A stretch of 64,000 nucleotides of DNA. Source: Phycisphaerae bacterium. GTDB taxonomy: Bacteria; Planctomycetota; Phycisphaerae; Sedimentisphaerales; Anaerobacaceae. Where the stretch lies: assembly GCA_030601845.1 (NCBI GenBank), contig JAUWAY010000004.1, forward strand, positions 1-64,000, given 5' to 3'. The notes below the pieces were generated by a model. It was not told where the DNA came from. It made no database searches and saw only the letters and a list, made by a program, of their open reading frames with translations. Each line of letters opens with the position of its first letter. The first letter of the stretch is position 1. A program made the position numbers and the translations under genes. Of the stretch, positions 21,197 to 29,342 are shown piece by piece.

Positions 21197-21591
21197 AATT
21201 TGACGTAGAAAAATTGGCCAAATCGCTCAAAGAGCGATGCCCGCAGATTTGTTTTGCCTTTCTGCACGGCTCGGCAAGGAACGGCCGGGTAAAAGAAGAT
21301 AGTGACATTGATATAGCTCTGTTTATTGATGGCAAACCCACGCTGGGGCTTTATGAAAAAGTCTCTGCACTCGTTGCAACAGCAGCCTCCGGAGCCCGGT
21401 GCGATATCGGAATACTAAATAATGCTGAGCCCGTATATCGCTTTGAAGCGTTGAAGGGAAAGCTGCTCTTTTTTAGAAACCAGGAACAGTACCTGAATTT
21501 CTTTTCGCTCACCTGCAGAGAGTATGAAAGTCAAATAGCAGATTACCAGCGGCAAAAACGCTACCGTCTGGAATTGGTTAATGATAAGTAA
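21193..21591 (+). CDS. MNT-type nucleotidyltransferase, MntA-like antitoxin
   Basis: 132 aa. The active-site motif GSX10DXD is intact (G26, S27, D38, D40 in SDIDIAL), with a third acidic residue in CDIGIL (D71). Minimal nucleotidyltransferases of this kind add AMP to HepT. It overlaps the upstream HEPN gene by 4 nt. Intact catalytic residues suggest a working pair. Confidence 0.88.
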   Translation: MKFDVEKLAKSLKERCPQICFAFLHGSARNGRVKEDSDIDIALFIDGKPTLGLYEKVSALVATAASGARCDIGILNNAEPVYRFEALKGKLLFFRNQEQYLNFFSLTCREYESQIADYQRQKRYRLELVNDK

Positions 21592-21691
21592 AAAGTAACC
21601 ACGGATTTCGCGGATTTTCATCCTTCGCAGTCCCTTAGGGACGGAGAATGGAAACACGGATTAAATAAAACCTAAAAGGAGTAGCAGGACA
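21592..21691. repeat. Short-word repeat between the two HEPN/MNT pairs
   Basis: Contains CACGGATTTCGCGGATTTTC (21601-21620) and AACACGGATTAAAT near the end, flanking a small hairpin-like CAGTCCCTTAGGGAC. The CACGGATT words recur in other gaps in either orientation (compare 61236-61310). Confidence 0.5.
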
Positions 21692-22015
21692 GTGAAGTTG
21701 TCCTCGGAAGAAAAACTCGCTTTAGGTAAGTTGGCGAAGATATTTCGAGAGCGATTTGGCGCCCGAGAAATTATTCTATATGGCTCGGCTGTGCGCGATG
21801 AACTCGAAGAGGGCTCGGATATAGACCTGCTGATAGTTCTTCCTGAGGTTAACTGGGAGATCGAGAAGCAGATTGTCGACGTGTGTTTTGATGTGGAGCT
21901 TGAAATAGGGCGGGTATTTTCTACTATCTGTTACAGCGCAGATGAGCTTGAGCACAGTCCGCTGCGAGTCTCTCCACTGGTATTGAATGCCCGCAGAGAG
22001 GGAGTGCCTTTATGA
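21692..22015 (+). CDS. MNT-type nucleotidyltransferase (second pair)
   Basis: 107 aa, GTG start preceded by AGGAG. GSX10DXD is present again (G31, S32, D43, D45 in YGSAVRDELEEGSDIDLL), with FDVELEI supplying a later acid. It precedes its HEPN partner, i.e. the reverse order from the first pair, and overlaps it by 4 nt. Sequence is clearly different from the first MNT protein, so this is not a recent duplication. Confidence 0.88.
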   Translation: MKLSSEEKLALGKLAKIFRERFGAREIILYGSAVRDELEEGSDIDLLIVLPEVNWEIEKQIVDVCFDVELEIGRVFSTICYSADELEHSPLRVSPLVLNARREGVPL

Positions 22016-22431
22016 CAGATGATATTCTAAAGCTGATTAAGTATCGATTCAGCCAGGCAGAGGAAACACTAACAGTAGCGGAAGAAATGTTGTCTAATAG
22101 GCACTACAGGGATGCTGTAAATCGTGCGTACTATGCGATGTTCTATTGTGGACTCGGGCTGTTGGCCAGCAAAAAGCTCGGCAGCAGCAAACATAGTGGC
22201 GTGTTGAGTTTGTTCAGCCAACATTTTGTTAAAACAGGGATGTTTCCCGCCGAAGCAGGAGGACATTTGCGGAAAGCTTTTGAGATAAGACAAAGGGGCG
22301 ACTACCGTGAGTTCGTTGAAATAAAAAAAGAGGAGGCTGAAGAGACGATTAGAAACGCTGAGAAGTTCGTTGACGAGGCCCACCGTGTCCTGGATAAGAT
22401 GCAGAGGGCAGAAGAGAAAGGGCAGAACTGA
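22012..22431 (+). CDS. HEPN-domain protein (second pair)
   Basis: 139 aa, PF05168-type helical protein. The RDAVNRAYYAMFYCGLGLL stretch (about 33-51) is the signature of this HEPN subgroup, and the C-terminus is a long charged helix. No clear RX4-6H motif is seen. This subgroup is usually encoded next to an MNT gene, as here. Confidence 0.85.
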   Translation: MTDDILKLIKYRFSQAEETLTVAEEMLSNRHYRDAVNRAYYAMFYCGLGLLASKKLGSSKHSGVLSLFSQHFVKTGMFPAEAGGHLRKAFEIRQRGDYREFVEIKKEEAEETIRNAEKFVDEAHRVLDKMQRAEEKGQN

Positions 22432-22466
22432 GGATTCTTTCTGATTTCTAAAAAGTGAGGTTAGCT

Positions 22467-23594
22467 ATGAAGGTCAAATACGTGACAAGAATAGAACAGT
22501 TAGAGCAATTGAGCCAGCAGGAAAAGCTCGACGCCAAGAAGGTTACCGACAAGTTTGCTTTTCGCAGCAACGACTATTATTTGTCGCTTATTGACTGGGA
22601 CGACCCTGACGACCCGATACGCACGATTATAATCCCCCATATGCGGGAGCTTGACGAGTGGGGTCGGCTTGACCCTTCGGATGAAAAGAGCTACACGATT
22701 ATGCCCGGGCTTGAGCACAAATATAACTCCACGGCACTGCTTTTAGTAAGCAATGTTTGTGATGGTATATGTCGGTACTGCTTCCGCAAACGCGTTTTCA
22801 TAGAGCCGCAGAGCGAATATCTGCGGGACCTGCCGGCGGCGCTGCAGTACATAAAGGAGCATCGCGAGATAACCAACGTGCTGCTGACCGGCGGAGACCC
22901 GCTGGTGCTGACGACCTCAAAACTTGAGAATATCATCCGGCAGCTGAGGGAAATTGAGCACGTCCAGATAATTCGTATCGGGACAAAGACGCCGGCGTTC
23001 AATCCGTATCGGATTGTTGGCGACCCGGCTTTGTTGGAGATGATGGAAAACTACAGCACCGGGCAAAAGAAAATATATGTGATGACTCACTTTGTCCATC
23101 CGCGGGAACTGACGGATTTGGCGGTCGAGGCGGTTGACCTGCTGCAAAAAGCCGGGGCAATGATAGCCAATCAAACGCCGCTTACCAGAGGTGTCAATGC
23201 CGACCCAGAGGTTCTGGCGGAGCTGCTTGCGAGGCTGTCTTTCATCGGTGCTGTTCCTTACTATATTTTCCAGTGTCGCCCGGCTCTGGGCAACAGGGCT
23301 TATACGGTGCCGATTGAAGAAGGATATGAAATTGTAGAGCAGGCAAAATCGCGGGTATCCGGGCTGGCAAAGCGGGTTCGGTATGCAATGTCGCATTCGA
23401 GCGGAAAAATAGAAATCGTCGGCAAAACAGAAGATTTTGTCTATTTCAAATATCATCGGGCGGCTAATGATGCCGACAGTGGGCGTTACCTGGCCTTCAG
23501 GAGCAATCCGAACGCTTGCTGGTTCGACGATTATGATGAACCTGCTCAGAATTGTCCTATCAATTTGCCGGAAGGGCTGTACGTATCCGAATAG
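22467..23594 (+). CDS. KamA-family radical SAM aminomutase-like protein
   Basis: 375 aa from ATG 22467 (GTGAGG at 22455-22460 as SD). The radical SAM cluster motif CX3CX2C is in CDGICRYCFRKRVF. The fold continues with LLTGGDPLVLTTSKLENII and RIGTKTP, as in lysine 2,3-aminomutases. SHSSGKIEIVGK near the C-terminus contains the candidate PLP-binding Lys. It could be a lysine or glutamate 2,3-aminomutase or an EpmB-like enzyme; no EF-P or epmA gene is near. It is followed by a hairpin terminator. Confidence 0.9.
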   Translation: MKVKYVTRIEQLEQLSQQEKLDAKKVTDKFAFRSNDYYLSLIDWDDPDDPIRTIIIPHMRELDEWGRLDPSDEKSYTIMPGLEHKYNSTALLLVSNVCDGICRYCFRKRVFIEPQSEYLRDLPAALQYIKEHREITNVLLTGGDPLVLTTSKLENIIRQLREIEHVQIIRIGTKTPAFNPYRIVGDPALLEMMENYSTGQKKIYVMTHFVHPRELTDLAVEAVDLLQKAGAMIANQTPLTRGVNADPEVLAELLARLSFIGAVPYYIFQCRPALGNRAYTVPIEEGYEIVEQAKSRVSGLAKRVRYAMSHSSGKIEIVGKTEDFVYFKYHRAANDADSGRYLAFRSNPNACWFDDYDEPAQNCPINLPEGLYVSE

Positions 23595-23660
23595 TATCAG
23601 CTCAGATATCGGCAGCAAAGTGGTGTGGTTTAGTGCTTCGAGTGTTAGTATTTTGTGCGA

Positions 23661-23690
23661 AGCCCCGGTAGTATCCGGGGCTGAATTTTT
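23661..23690 (+). terminator. Hairpin terminator after the KamA-family gene
   Basis: A perfect 8-bp stem AGCCCCGG (23661-23668) / CCGGGGCT (23675-23682) with loop TAGTAT is followed by GAATTTTT. A closely similar hairpin recurs at 25558-25575. Confidence 0.65.
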
Positions 23691-23803
23691 GGTCGCCAGT
23701 ATCGTTGTATCTGCAACGGATAACCGGCTCATTCTGTTGAGTTTGTGGTGTTAATCCGTTATAATATCGGACAGTGTGAGATATTTCATATGAAGTTGCA
23801 GAA

Positions 23804-25519
23804 ATGACAACCGTTAAAATATCCATAGGTTTGAGAGTCATCATTTGCTTTGTTACACTATGGCCAGCGGTGTACTTTTCTGAAGCTGTTGCCGGCTATG
23901 ATGCTTACACTGCCTGGGAAGATTGGGCACGTTTACGGCTTGGGGTTCAAGCAGGTTTGGCCTCCAGTTACGATCGGAGCGGTGGAAACAACGATTATAG
24001 CCATTATGAGTCTCCGCTGGGGCTGCTCACAACAGACGTTAATGCGACGGTCAAAACAATCGAAGGACCCGGGGTAATCTATCGTTTCTGGATGCCGCAT
24101 GTAATGGCCAGACGCCACTTCGTCGTGCGTATGTACTTCAATGGCGAAACTACACCCCGCATCAATAGCGATAGCACTGCTATTATGGGCGGAACATTTA
24201 GTTATTTCGCTGACCCACTTATTACCACTTGTGCCGGTGGGCAGGTATGCTATGAGCCGATTCCTTTTGCCCAATCACTGCGTATCGAAACGGTAAATAA
24301 AGAATTTCCACCCTGGGCCAACCGCCATTATTACCAGTACAGCTACCTTACCTTTCCCCCGGGCACAGCGATTAACTCGTACACCGAGCAGTTGACACTC
24401 GAAGAGCAGCAGGCCCGCTCGGCGGTTGTATCACTATTTGAGAACGTGGGTAAACATCCTGCTGGCGGCAGCCAGGCAGCGATTGATGTTAATACACCTG
24501 CCACGGTGATTGGCTCCGATTTAAGCATTACTTTGGCCGATCTGACAGGGCCTGGTTTGATCCGAAAGCTTAACATAGGTATGCCTGATGCCAACGATAT
24601 GGAATTGGATGGGTTGCGATTACGGGTTTATTACGATGGTAATTCTACCCCATCGATTGATGTATCTGCAGGCAGTTTTTTTGGTACCGGTAAAGGGCGA
24701 GCCTTATATAAAAGTATTCCGTTGGGAACAGATTCAAATGATGGCTTCTATTGTTACTGGCCAATGCCATTTCGGGAGTCTATGTTGGTGCAATTGCATA
24801 ACACTACGGACGCAAACATTTCCATAGACTCCGCTGTTGTTCAATATGAGGTCGGCGCAAATGTTGAAAAGATGTGTTATTTGCATGTCATTGAAAGCAC
24901 TTCAGTCAGGCAATCAGGCCAGATTTACCATCCGATACTTTCGACGACCGGATGCGGACACTATATTGGCGACCTGCTCTATGTCGAGCAGGACGCCAAT
25001 AGCTTCTATATGTTGGAAGGCGATGATGTTATTACTGTTGATGGAACAATCACACTGAATGGAACGGGCCTGGAAGACGCCTATAATGGCGGGGCCTACT
25101 ACAATTGGGTTGCCGTGCAACCTGATGAGCCGGAAGGCGAGTACCCCCGCTCGGCGACACGCCCACTGAATGGCATTCTTTATGTGAGTCGCGAAGAGGA
25201 ATTAGCACGGGCGGATCAGTATCGCTGGCGGATTGCAGATTGTGTGCCATTCTCGAAATCAATTGAGGTAAATGTTGAAAACAGGTATGCTATCACTGGC
25301 AGTAAATGGACGTCGGTGGCATTTTGGTATCAATACCCTTGTGTGGATGGTGACTTTGACTACGACTGTGATGTTGACTTTTCCGATTTTGCTGTCTTTG
25401 CCTCGCATTGGCTGCAAAGTGGCTGTGAGGACCCAAACTGGTGCGGTGGTGCTGATTTTGATAGCAGCAGGAAAGTCGGCATCGAAGACCTTGCGGTTTT
25501 GGTTGAGCATTGGCTGTAA
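23804..25519 (+). CDS. Secreted DUF2961 protein with C-terminal dockerin-like motifs
   Basis: 571 aa. Signal peptide RVIICFVTLWPAVYFSEAVA. The body starts with the DUF2961 signature ASSYDRSGGNNDYSHYES (about residues 50-67) and keeps the jelly-roll pattern with GPGVIYRFWMP and MYFNGETTP. DUF2961 proteins include GH172 difructose anhydride and arabinofuranosidase-type enzymes, so a glycosidase role is plausible. The last 70 residues carry two EF-hand-like dockerin motifs (GDFDYDCDVDFSDFAVFASH and ADFDSSRKVGIEDLAVLVEH). Confidence 0.85.
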   Translation: MTTVKISIGLRVIICFVTLWPAVYFSEAVAGYDAYTAWEDWARLRLGVQAGLASSYDRSGGNNDYSHYESPLGLLTTDVNATVKTIEGPGVIYRFWMPHVMARRHFVVRMYFNGETTPRINSDSTAIMGGTFSYFADPLITTCAGGQVCYEPIPFAQSLRIETVNKEFPPWANRHYYQYSYLTFPPGTAINSYTEQLTLEEQQARSAVVSLFENVGKHPAGGSQAAIDVNTPATVIGSDLSITLADLTGPGLIRKLNIGMPDANDMELDGLRLRVYYDGNSTPSIDVSAGSFFGTGKGRALYKSIPLGTDSNDGFYCYWPMPFRESMLVQLHNTTDANISIDSAVVQYEVGANVEKMCYLHVIESTSVRQSGQIYHPILSTTGCGHYIGDLLYVEQDANSFYMLEGDDVITVDGTITLNGTGLEDAYNGGAYYNWVAVQPDEPEGEYPRSATRPLNGILYVSREEELARADQYRWRIADCVPFSKSIEVNVENRYAITGSKWTSVAFWYQYPCVDGDFDYDCDVDFSDFAVFASHWLQSGCEDPNWCGGADFDSSRKVGIEDLAVLVEHWL

Positions 25520-25555
25520 GGTTCTGCGTTTGTGGTGTCAGACTTTTGTGAAAAG

Positions 25556-25583
25556 TTCCCGGTAATATCCGGGGCTAAATTCT
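25556..25583 (+). terminator. Hairpin after the DUF2961 gene, copy of the one at 23661
   Basis: CCCGG (25558-25562), loop TAATAT, then CCGGG (25569-25573) and GCTAAATT. The hairpin and about 15 nt on its left (TTTTGTG...) match the element after the KamA gene. The U tract is weak, so termination is uncertain. Confidence 0.45.
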
Positions 25584-25607
25584 ATCTGTAGGAGAGTTTT
25601 TGCACAG

Positions 25608-26879
25608 ATGAGGATTCGAAAAGCTATCGTTACATTGTTGATCTTTTTAGCAGCGTGGCCTGGGTACGCTCTGGAGCCGGAACAAATCCTGATAATAGCA
25701 AACAGTGATGTCGCAGCATCTGTGCGGATTGCTCGATACTACTGCACAAAGCGCAAAGTGCCGGCTGATAATATCCTCGCCCTGCCTTTAGGGACAGGGC
25801 TCAGTGACACAATTATTAGAGACGACTATGAAAAGCAGCTCGCTGAGCCGATTCGCAAAAAACTGTCAAGCCCTGAATTTGCCGGGAAAATCCGATGCCT
25901 GCTGACAACATACGGTGTGCCGATAAAAGTTGGTCCGCGAGGTATCTTGAAAGGTGCCGAAAGCGAGCTAAGACAATTGAAGATATTTGCAGAGCAGGAA
26001 AAAAACAAGATCGAACAGTTGGAGCCGGATGGTTCAGCCAAATCGGCTGAGCAGAAGAAAACAAGCAGTGCCAAACTGGCGCAGCTGCAATCCCGTATCG
26101 ACCATATCGTCGGCAAGGAAACAGACGCCTCTGTGGATAGTGAATCATCGATGGTGTTGTTCGGCCCTTCGACACTTCGACAAGACTCAGTGCAAGCAAG
26201 CTCAGAACAGGCTTATGAGCTGTATCGCTGGCAGCTAAACGAGCTAAAAAGCAGCGTGCCGTACTGGAACTTCAAAACACTTATGGTCTGCCGCCTCGAT
26301 GGGCCGGACGAGAAAATAGCCCGGGGCCTCGTTGATAAGGCAATAGCAGCGGAGAAAACGGGATTAAAGGGTATCGCCTACATCGATTCGCGAGGTATCA
26401 GAAATAAAAGGGATGATTTGTCCGCCTACTTTGACCAATCTTTGCGGAATTTGGCGGTACTTACAAGATTGCGAACGGAACTACCTGTCAGAGAGGAGCG
26501 AACGGAAAAGCTTTTCGAACCCGGGGCGTGTCCCCGAACAGCTATCTATTGCGGCTGGTACAGCTTAAAGAAATACATTGATGCCTTTGATTTTGCTGAC
26601 GGCGCAATAGGTTATCATATCTCGAGTCTGGAAGCGGTTGACATCCGTGACCCGAACAGCAGCCAGTGGTGTCCGGCTATGCTCGCCGACGGGATAACCG
26701 CTACTCTGGGGGCGGTAGCTGAGCCGTATCTTCGTTCATTTCCGGAGCCGGCAGCGTTTTTCACGGAGCTATTCAAGGGCCGTTGTCTCGTCGAGGCGTA
26801 TTACCGCACAAAGCCGTTCAATTCATGGCAGTTAGTTTTGATAGGCGACCCGCTATACAGGCCTTTCAAAAAACCTTAA
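25608..26879 (+). CDS. TIGR03790 family exported protein
   Basis: 423 aa. Signal peptide IVTLLIFLAAWPGYALEPEQ. EPEQILIIANSDVAASVRIA, followed by ARYYCTKRKVPADNIL and TTYGVPIKVG, is the conserved start of TIGR03790. A charged helical insertion (EQEKNKIEQLEPDGSAKSAE) lies near 125-165. GAIGYHISSLEAVDIRDPNS and the C-terminal LIGDPLYRPFK are also typical. Function unknown. It follows the DUF2961 gene on the same strand. Confidence 0.8.
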   Translation: MRIRKAIVTLLIFLAAWPGYALEPEQILIIANSDVAASVRIARYYCTKRKVPADNILALPLGTGLSDTIIRDDYEKQLAEPIRKKLSSPEFAGKIRCLLTTYGVPIKVGPRGILKGAESELRQLKIFAEQEKNKIEQLEPDGSAKSAEQKKTSSAKLAQLQSRIDHIVGKETDASVDSESSMVLFGPSTLRQDSVQASSEQAYELYRWQLNELKSSVPYWNFKTLMVCRLDGPDEKIARGLVDKAIAAEKTGLKGIAYIDSRGIRNKRDDLSAYFDQSLRNLAVLTRLRTELPVREERTEKLFEPGACPRTAIYCGWYSLKKYIDAFDFADGAIGYHISSLEAVDIRDPNSSQWCPAMLADGITATLGAVAEPYLRSFPEPAAFFTELFKGRCLVEAYYRTKPFNSWQLVLIGDPLYRPFKKP

Positions 26880-26999
26880 GTGTCAGAGAGCAAAGTGCCT
26901 GAAGTTGGATGCCCGATGCTCGATACCCGATGCCCGTAAAAGAAGAAAATCGAAAAACGGGTATCGAGAATCAGGTGTCGAGAATCGGGTATCGAGGCT
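26880..26999. repeat. Heptad-word array forming an inverted repeat between convergent genes
   Basis: 26907-26936 reads GATGCCC GATGCTC... in 7-bp steps and 26958-26997 reads GGGTATC GAGAATC... also in 7-bp steps. CTCGATACCCG (26919-26929) is the exact reverse complement of CGGGTATCGAG (26958-26968). It may act as a two-way terminator. Confidence 0.6.
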
Positions 27000-27713
27000 T
27001 TACTCACTCTTTTTTACCAGGGAAACTGTAACAACGACCGCTGCGATTGCTGCAACGGAGATGATTACATCCCGCAGCCCGAAATATCTGCCGGAAATTA
27101 CGGAAAATAATTTTACAGACAATAGAAGACCTATCGGCAGAGCTAATGCTACAATTAGCCATTTGGGTTTCGGGGCTTTTTGTGGCAGGAAACGATACAT
27201 ATTTCGAATCCACACTATAGTAAAAAATCCGTAGGCAAAGGGGTGAAACACTGTGTTTGTCACCGGCAGCAGCTCAGCCGGATTCGCCCGTGTAAGATTT
27301 GTTAAAAGAAAGATAGTGACTCCTGTGACTACGAGCAACACGGGCCAAAATGTAAAAAACGAAAATAGAACCAAGCCTGTGAGCACGCCTGCCAGGTTTG
27401 CTAAAAAATCCCTGACATCACAGCTCCGTCCCTGCACATAGCCCTGAAGCAACTCGTCAAGGGCCCCATACCAGACTACCACAAAAAGTATCCACCATAC
27501 GGCGGCTCGGCGCCAGTTTACCTTTTTGTCAGGACTGACGGCAAACCACAGCAGAAAGACCAAAATCAGGTAGGCAAGGAAGTGGAGGATTTTGTCGGAC
27601 ACATGGGCCTGGCGAACCAGTTGTGGGATGGGTATATGCGCAAGGATAAAAATCGCAGGCCAATAGAGCAGCAACGGCATTATGGTCAGCTTCTGTCGGT
27701 GCGATAAAACCAT
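27000..27713 (-). CDS. VanZ-like integral membrane protein
   Basis: 237 aa from ATG 27713 (AGGTGA just upstream). About seven hydrophobic segments. ILHFLAYLILVFLLWFAV and DELLQGYVQGRSCDVRDFLA carry the conserved His, the DE and the GR...D residues of the VanZ family. The function in non-resistance settings is unknown. It is convergent with the TIGR03790 gene and divergent from the nitroreductase/DJ-1 gene. Confidence 0.8.
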   Translation of the reverse strand: MVLSHRQKLTIMPLLLYWPAIFILAHIPIPQLVRQAHVSDKILHFLAYLILVFLLWFAVSPDKKVNWRRAAVWWILFVVVWYGALDELLQGYVQGRSCDVRDFLANLAGVLTGLVLFSFFTFWPVLLVVTGVTIFLLTNLTRANPAELLPVTNTVFHPFAYGFFTIVWIRNMYRFLPQKAPKPKWLIVALALPIGLLLSVKLFSVISGRYFGLRDVIISVAAIAAVVVTVSLVKKSE

Positions 27714-27741
27714 TAAAATCACCTCGAATACAAAGTAAAGT

Positions 27742-27785
27742 GTAAAGTGACTAAAGTTGTGGATTATTTTTCCACTTTAGTTACT
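27742..27785. repeat. TAAAGT-type inverted repeat
   Basis: ACTAAAGT (27750-27757) pairs with ACTTTAGT (27774-27781). Same word family as the perfect repeat at 45047-45124. It lies between divergent genes. Confidence 0.5.
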
Positions 27786-27914
27786 GTAGGGTGAGGTTTA
27801 CCCCACCAACTTTAGGCACTATAGCACTAATAATATGTCGATTTTTATAGTCATATTCTTTAATTTTACCGGAGATTTGGCTATGATATATTTAGTTAGT
27901 TTCATTGAAAATCG

Positions 27915-27937
27915 CCAAATCGCTATGTTCGATTTGG
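27915..27937. promoter_or_regulatory. Perfect inverted repeat upstream of the nitroreductase/DJ-1 gene
   Basis: CCAAATCG (27915-27922), 7-nt spacer, CGATTTGG (27930-27937). It lies 31 nt before the ATG, just before GTCGGAGG. Candidate operator or 5'-UTR hairpin. Confidence 0.45.
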
Positions 27938-27967
27938 TAAAAAGAGAAAATAGTCGGAGGACAAAAA

Positions 27968-29263
27968 ATGAAACGTCTGACAGTTCTTGGGATTCCCATC
28001 CCTCAATCCGAAATTCAAAGTTGGAGTTTTCTTGTAATAATTTTGGTTTCTTTGCCGGCCCTTTGTCTCGGTCAGTACAACCGGTCCGGCTCACGGTCTC
28101 GGCCCCCGCGACTTAAAGTAGTTCAGCTTGCTGAGCCGAACTTAACAGGGTCGGTCAGTTTCGAGCAGGCCCTGACCAGGCGGCAAAATGTGCGTCAGTT
28201 TACCGGCCAACCGCTCGAACCTGCCCAGATAGGCCAGTTGGCCTGGGCCGGACAGGGTATAACAGAGCCGATAAAAGGTCTTCGAACAGCACCATCGATA
28301 GGCGCCAGTTACCCGATGAAGTTATATTTTGCCACGCAGGAGGCAATGTTCGCTTATAATCCCCAGAAGCACACGCTGGAGGAAACCTTTAGCGGAGATG
28401 TCCGCACCAAGTTGGCGGCAGCCTTGAAGCAAGAAGCGGTAGCTGGAGCCGGCTGTAATATCATTGTTGTTGGCTCGGTGAGAAAAGTGGTGACCAGATA
28501 CCGCAATAAGGCCCGAGAATGTATGTTATTGGAAGCCGGGCACATCGCTCAAAATATCCAATTACAGGCCGTGTGTTTAGGGCTGGGGTCTGTGGCAATC
28601 GGGACTTTCGATACAGGCCAAATTCGTGCCATTTGCCGACTGTCAGCAGCACTGGAGCCAATGTATATAATCTGCGTCGGTTACCCGGCCGCCGAAGCAG
28701 CAAGGCAAAAACCTGAGCAACAAGACCAAGGCGGTGAGACGGATACCACCCCGTTAAAAAGGGCGGTGTTCATTATCGCCAGCCAGAATTACCGCGATGA
28801 AGAGCTTTTTGAAACAAAGCGTGTGCTTGACCAGGCAGGGGTGCAGACGCTGATAGCAAGTTCAAGGGTAGGACTTATAAGGGGCATGTTAGGCACTACT
28901 GCGCAGGCCATGACTACCCTGAACCAGTTGAGGGTCGATGATTACGATGCGATAATCTTCGTAGGCGGTTCGGGGGCGGCAGAATATTTTAACAACCCGG
29001 TTGCATTGAACATCGCACGCCAGGCGGCGCAGAAGAAAAAAGTTCTTGCGGCTATTTGCATCGCCCCTACTGTTCTGGCCAATGCCGGTGTGCTCAAAGG
29101 CCTCAAAGCCACCAGTTTCTCGTCCGAACAACTCAAACTCCAAAATGCCGGTGCCAGATACACCGGTGCTGCTGTTGAACGGGACGGCCTTATAATAACC
29201 GCCAGCGACCCAAGGGCTGCGAGCCAATTTGGCAGAGCCATCGCCGCAGCACTCGCCCCATAG
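27968..29263 (+). CDS. Exported SagB-type nitroreductase / DJ-1-PfpI fusion
   Basis: 431 aa with good SD CGGAGGA. The signal peptide is FLVIILVSLPALCLGQ (about residues 19-36). Residues about 55-245 form a SagB-like nitroreductase: RRQNVRQFTGQPLEPAQIGQ, WAGQGIT, APSIGASYPM and LGLGSVAIGTF are the usual FMN-fold elements. Residues about 260-431 are DJ-1/PfpI: FIIASQNYRDEELFE with the conserved Glu, DAIIFVGGSG, and the nucleophile elbow AAICIAPTVLANAG with its Cys. Each half looks complete. A fused, secreted form is uncommon; perhaps a periplasmic redox or deglycase-like enzyme. Confidence 0.85.
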   Translation: MKRLTVLGIPIPQSEIQSWSFLVIILVSLPALCLGQYNRSGSRSRPPRLKVVQLAEPNLTGSVSFEQALTRRQNVRQFTGQPLEPAQIGQLAWAGQGITEPIKGLRTAPSIGASYPMKLYFATQEAMFAYNPQKHTLEETFSGDVRTKLAAALKQEAVAGAGCNIIVVGSVRKVVTRYRNKARECMLLEAGHIAQNIQLQAVCLGLGSVAIGTFDTGQIRAICRLSAALEPMYIICVGYPAAEAARQKPEQQDQGGETDTTPLKRAVFIIASQNYRDEELFETKRVLDQAGVQTLIASSRVGLIRGMLGTTAQAMTTLNQLRVDDYDAIIFVGGSGAAEYFNNPVALNIARQAAQKKKVLAAICIAPTVLANAGVLKGLKATSFSSEQLKLQNAGARYTGAAVERDGLIITASDPRAASQFGRAIAAALAP

Positions 29264-29342
29264 CATAAGATGGCCTCTCGGCAATGCTACGGGGCTCACC
29301 GGCGGATAATTTCGTATCTCGCATCTTGGACGATATCCGCTT

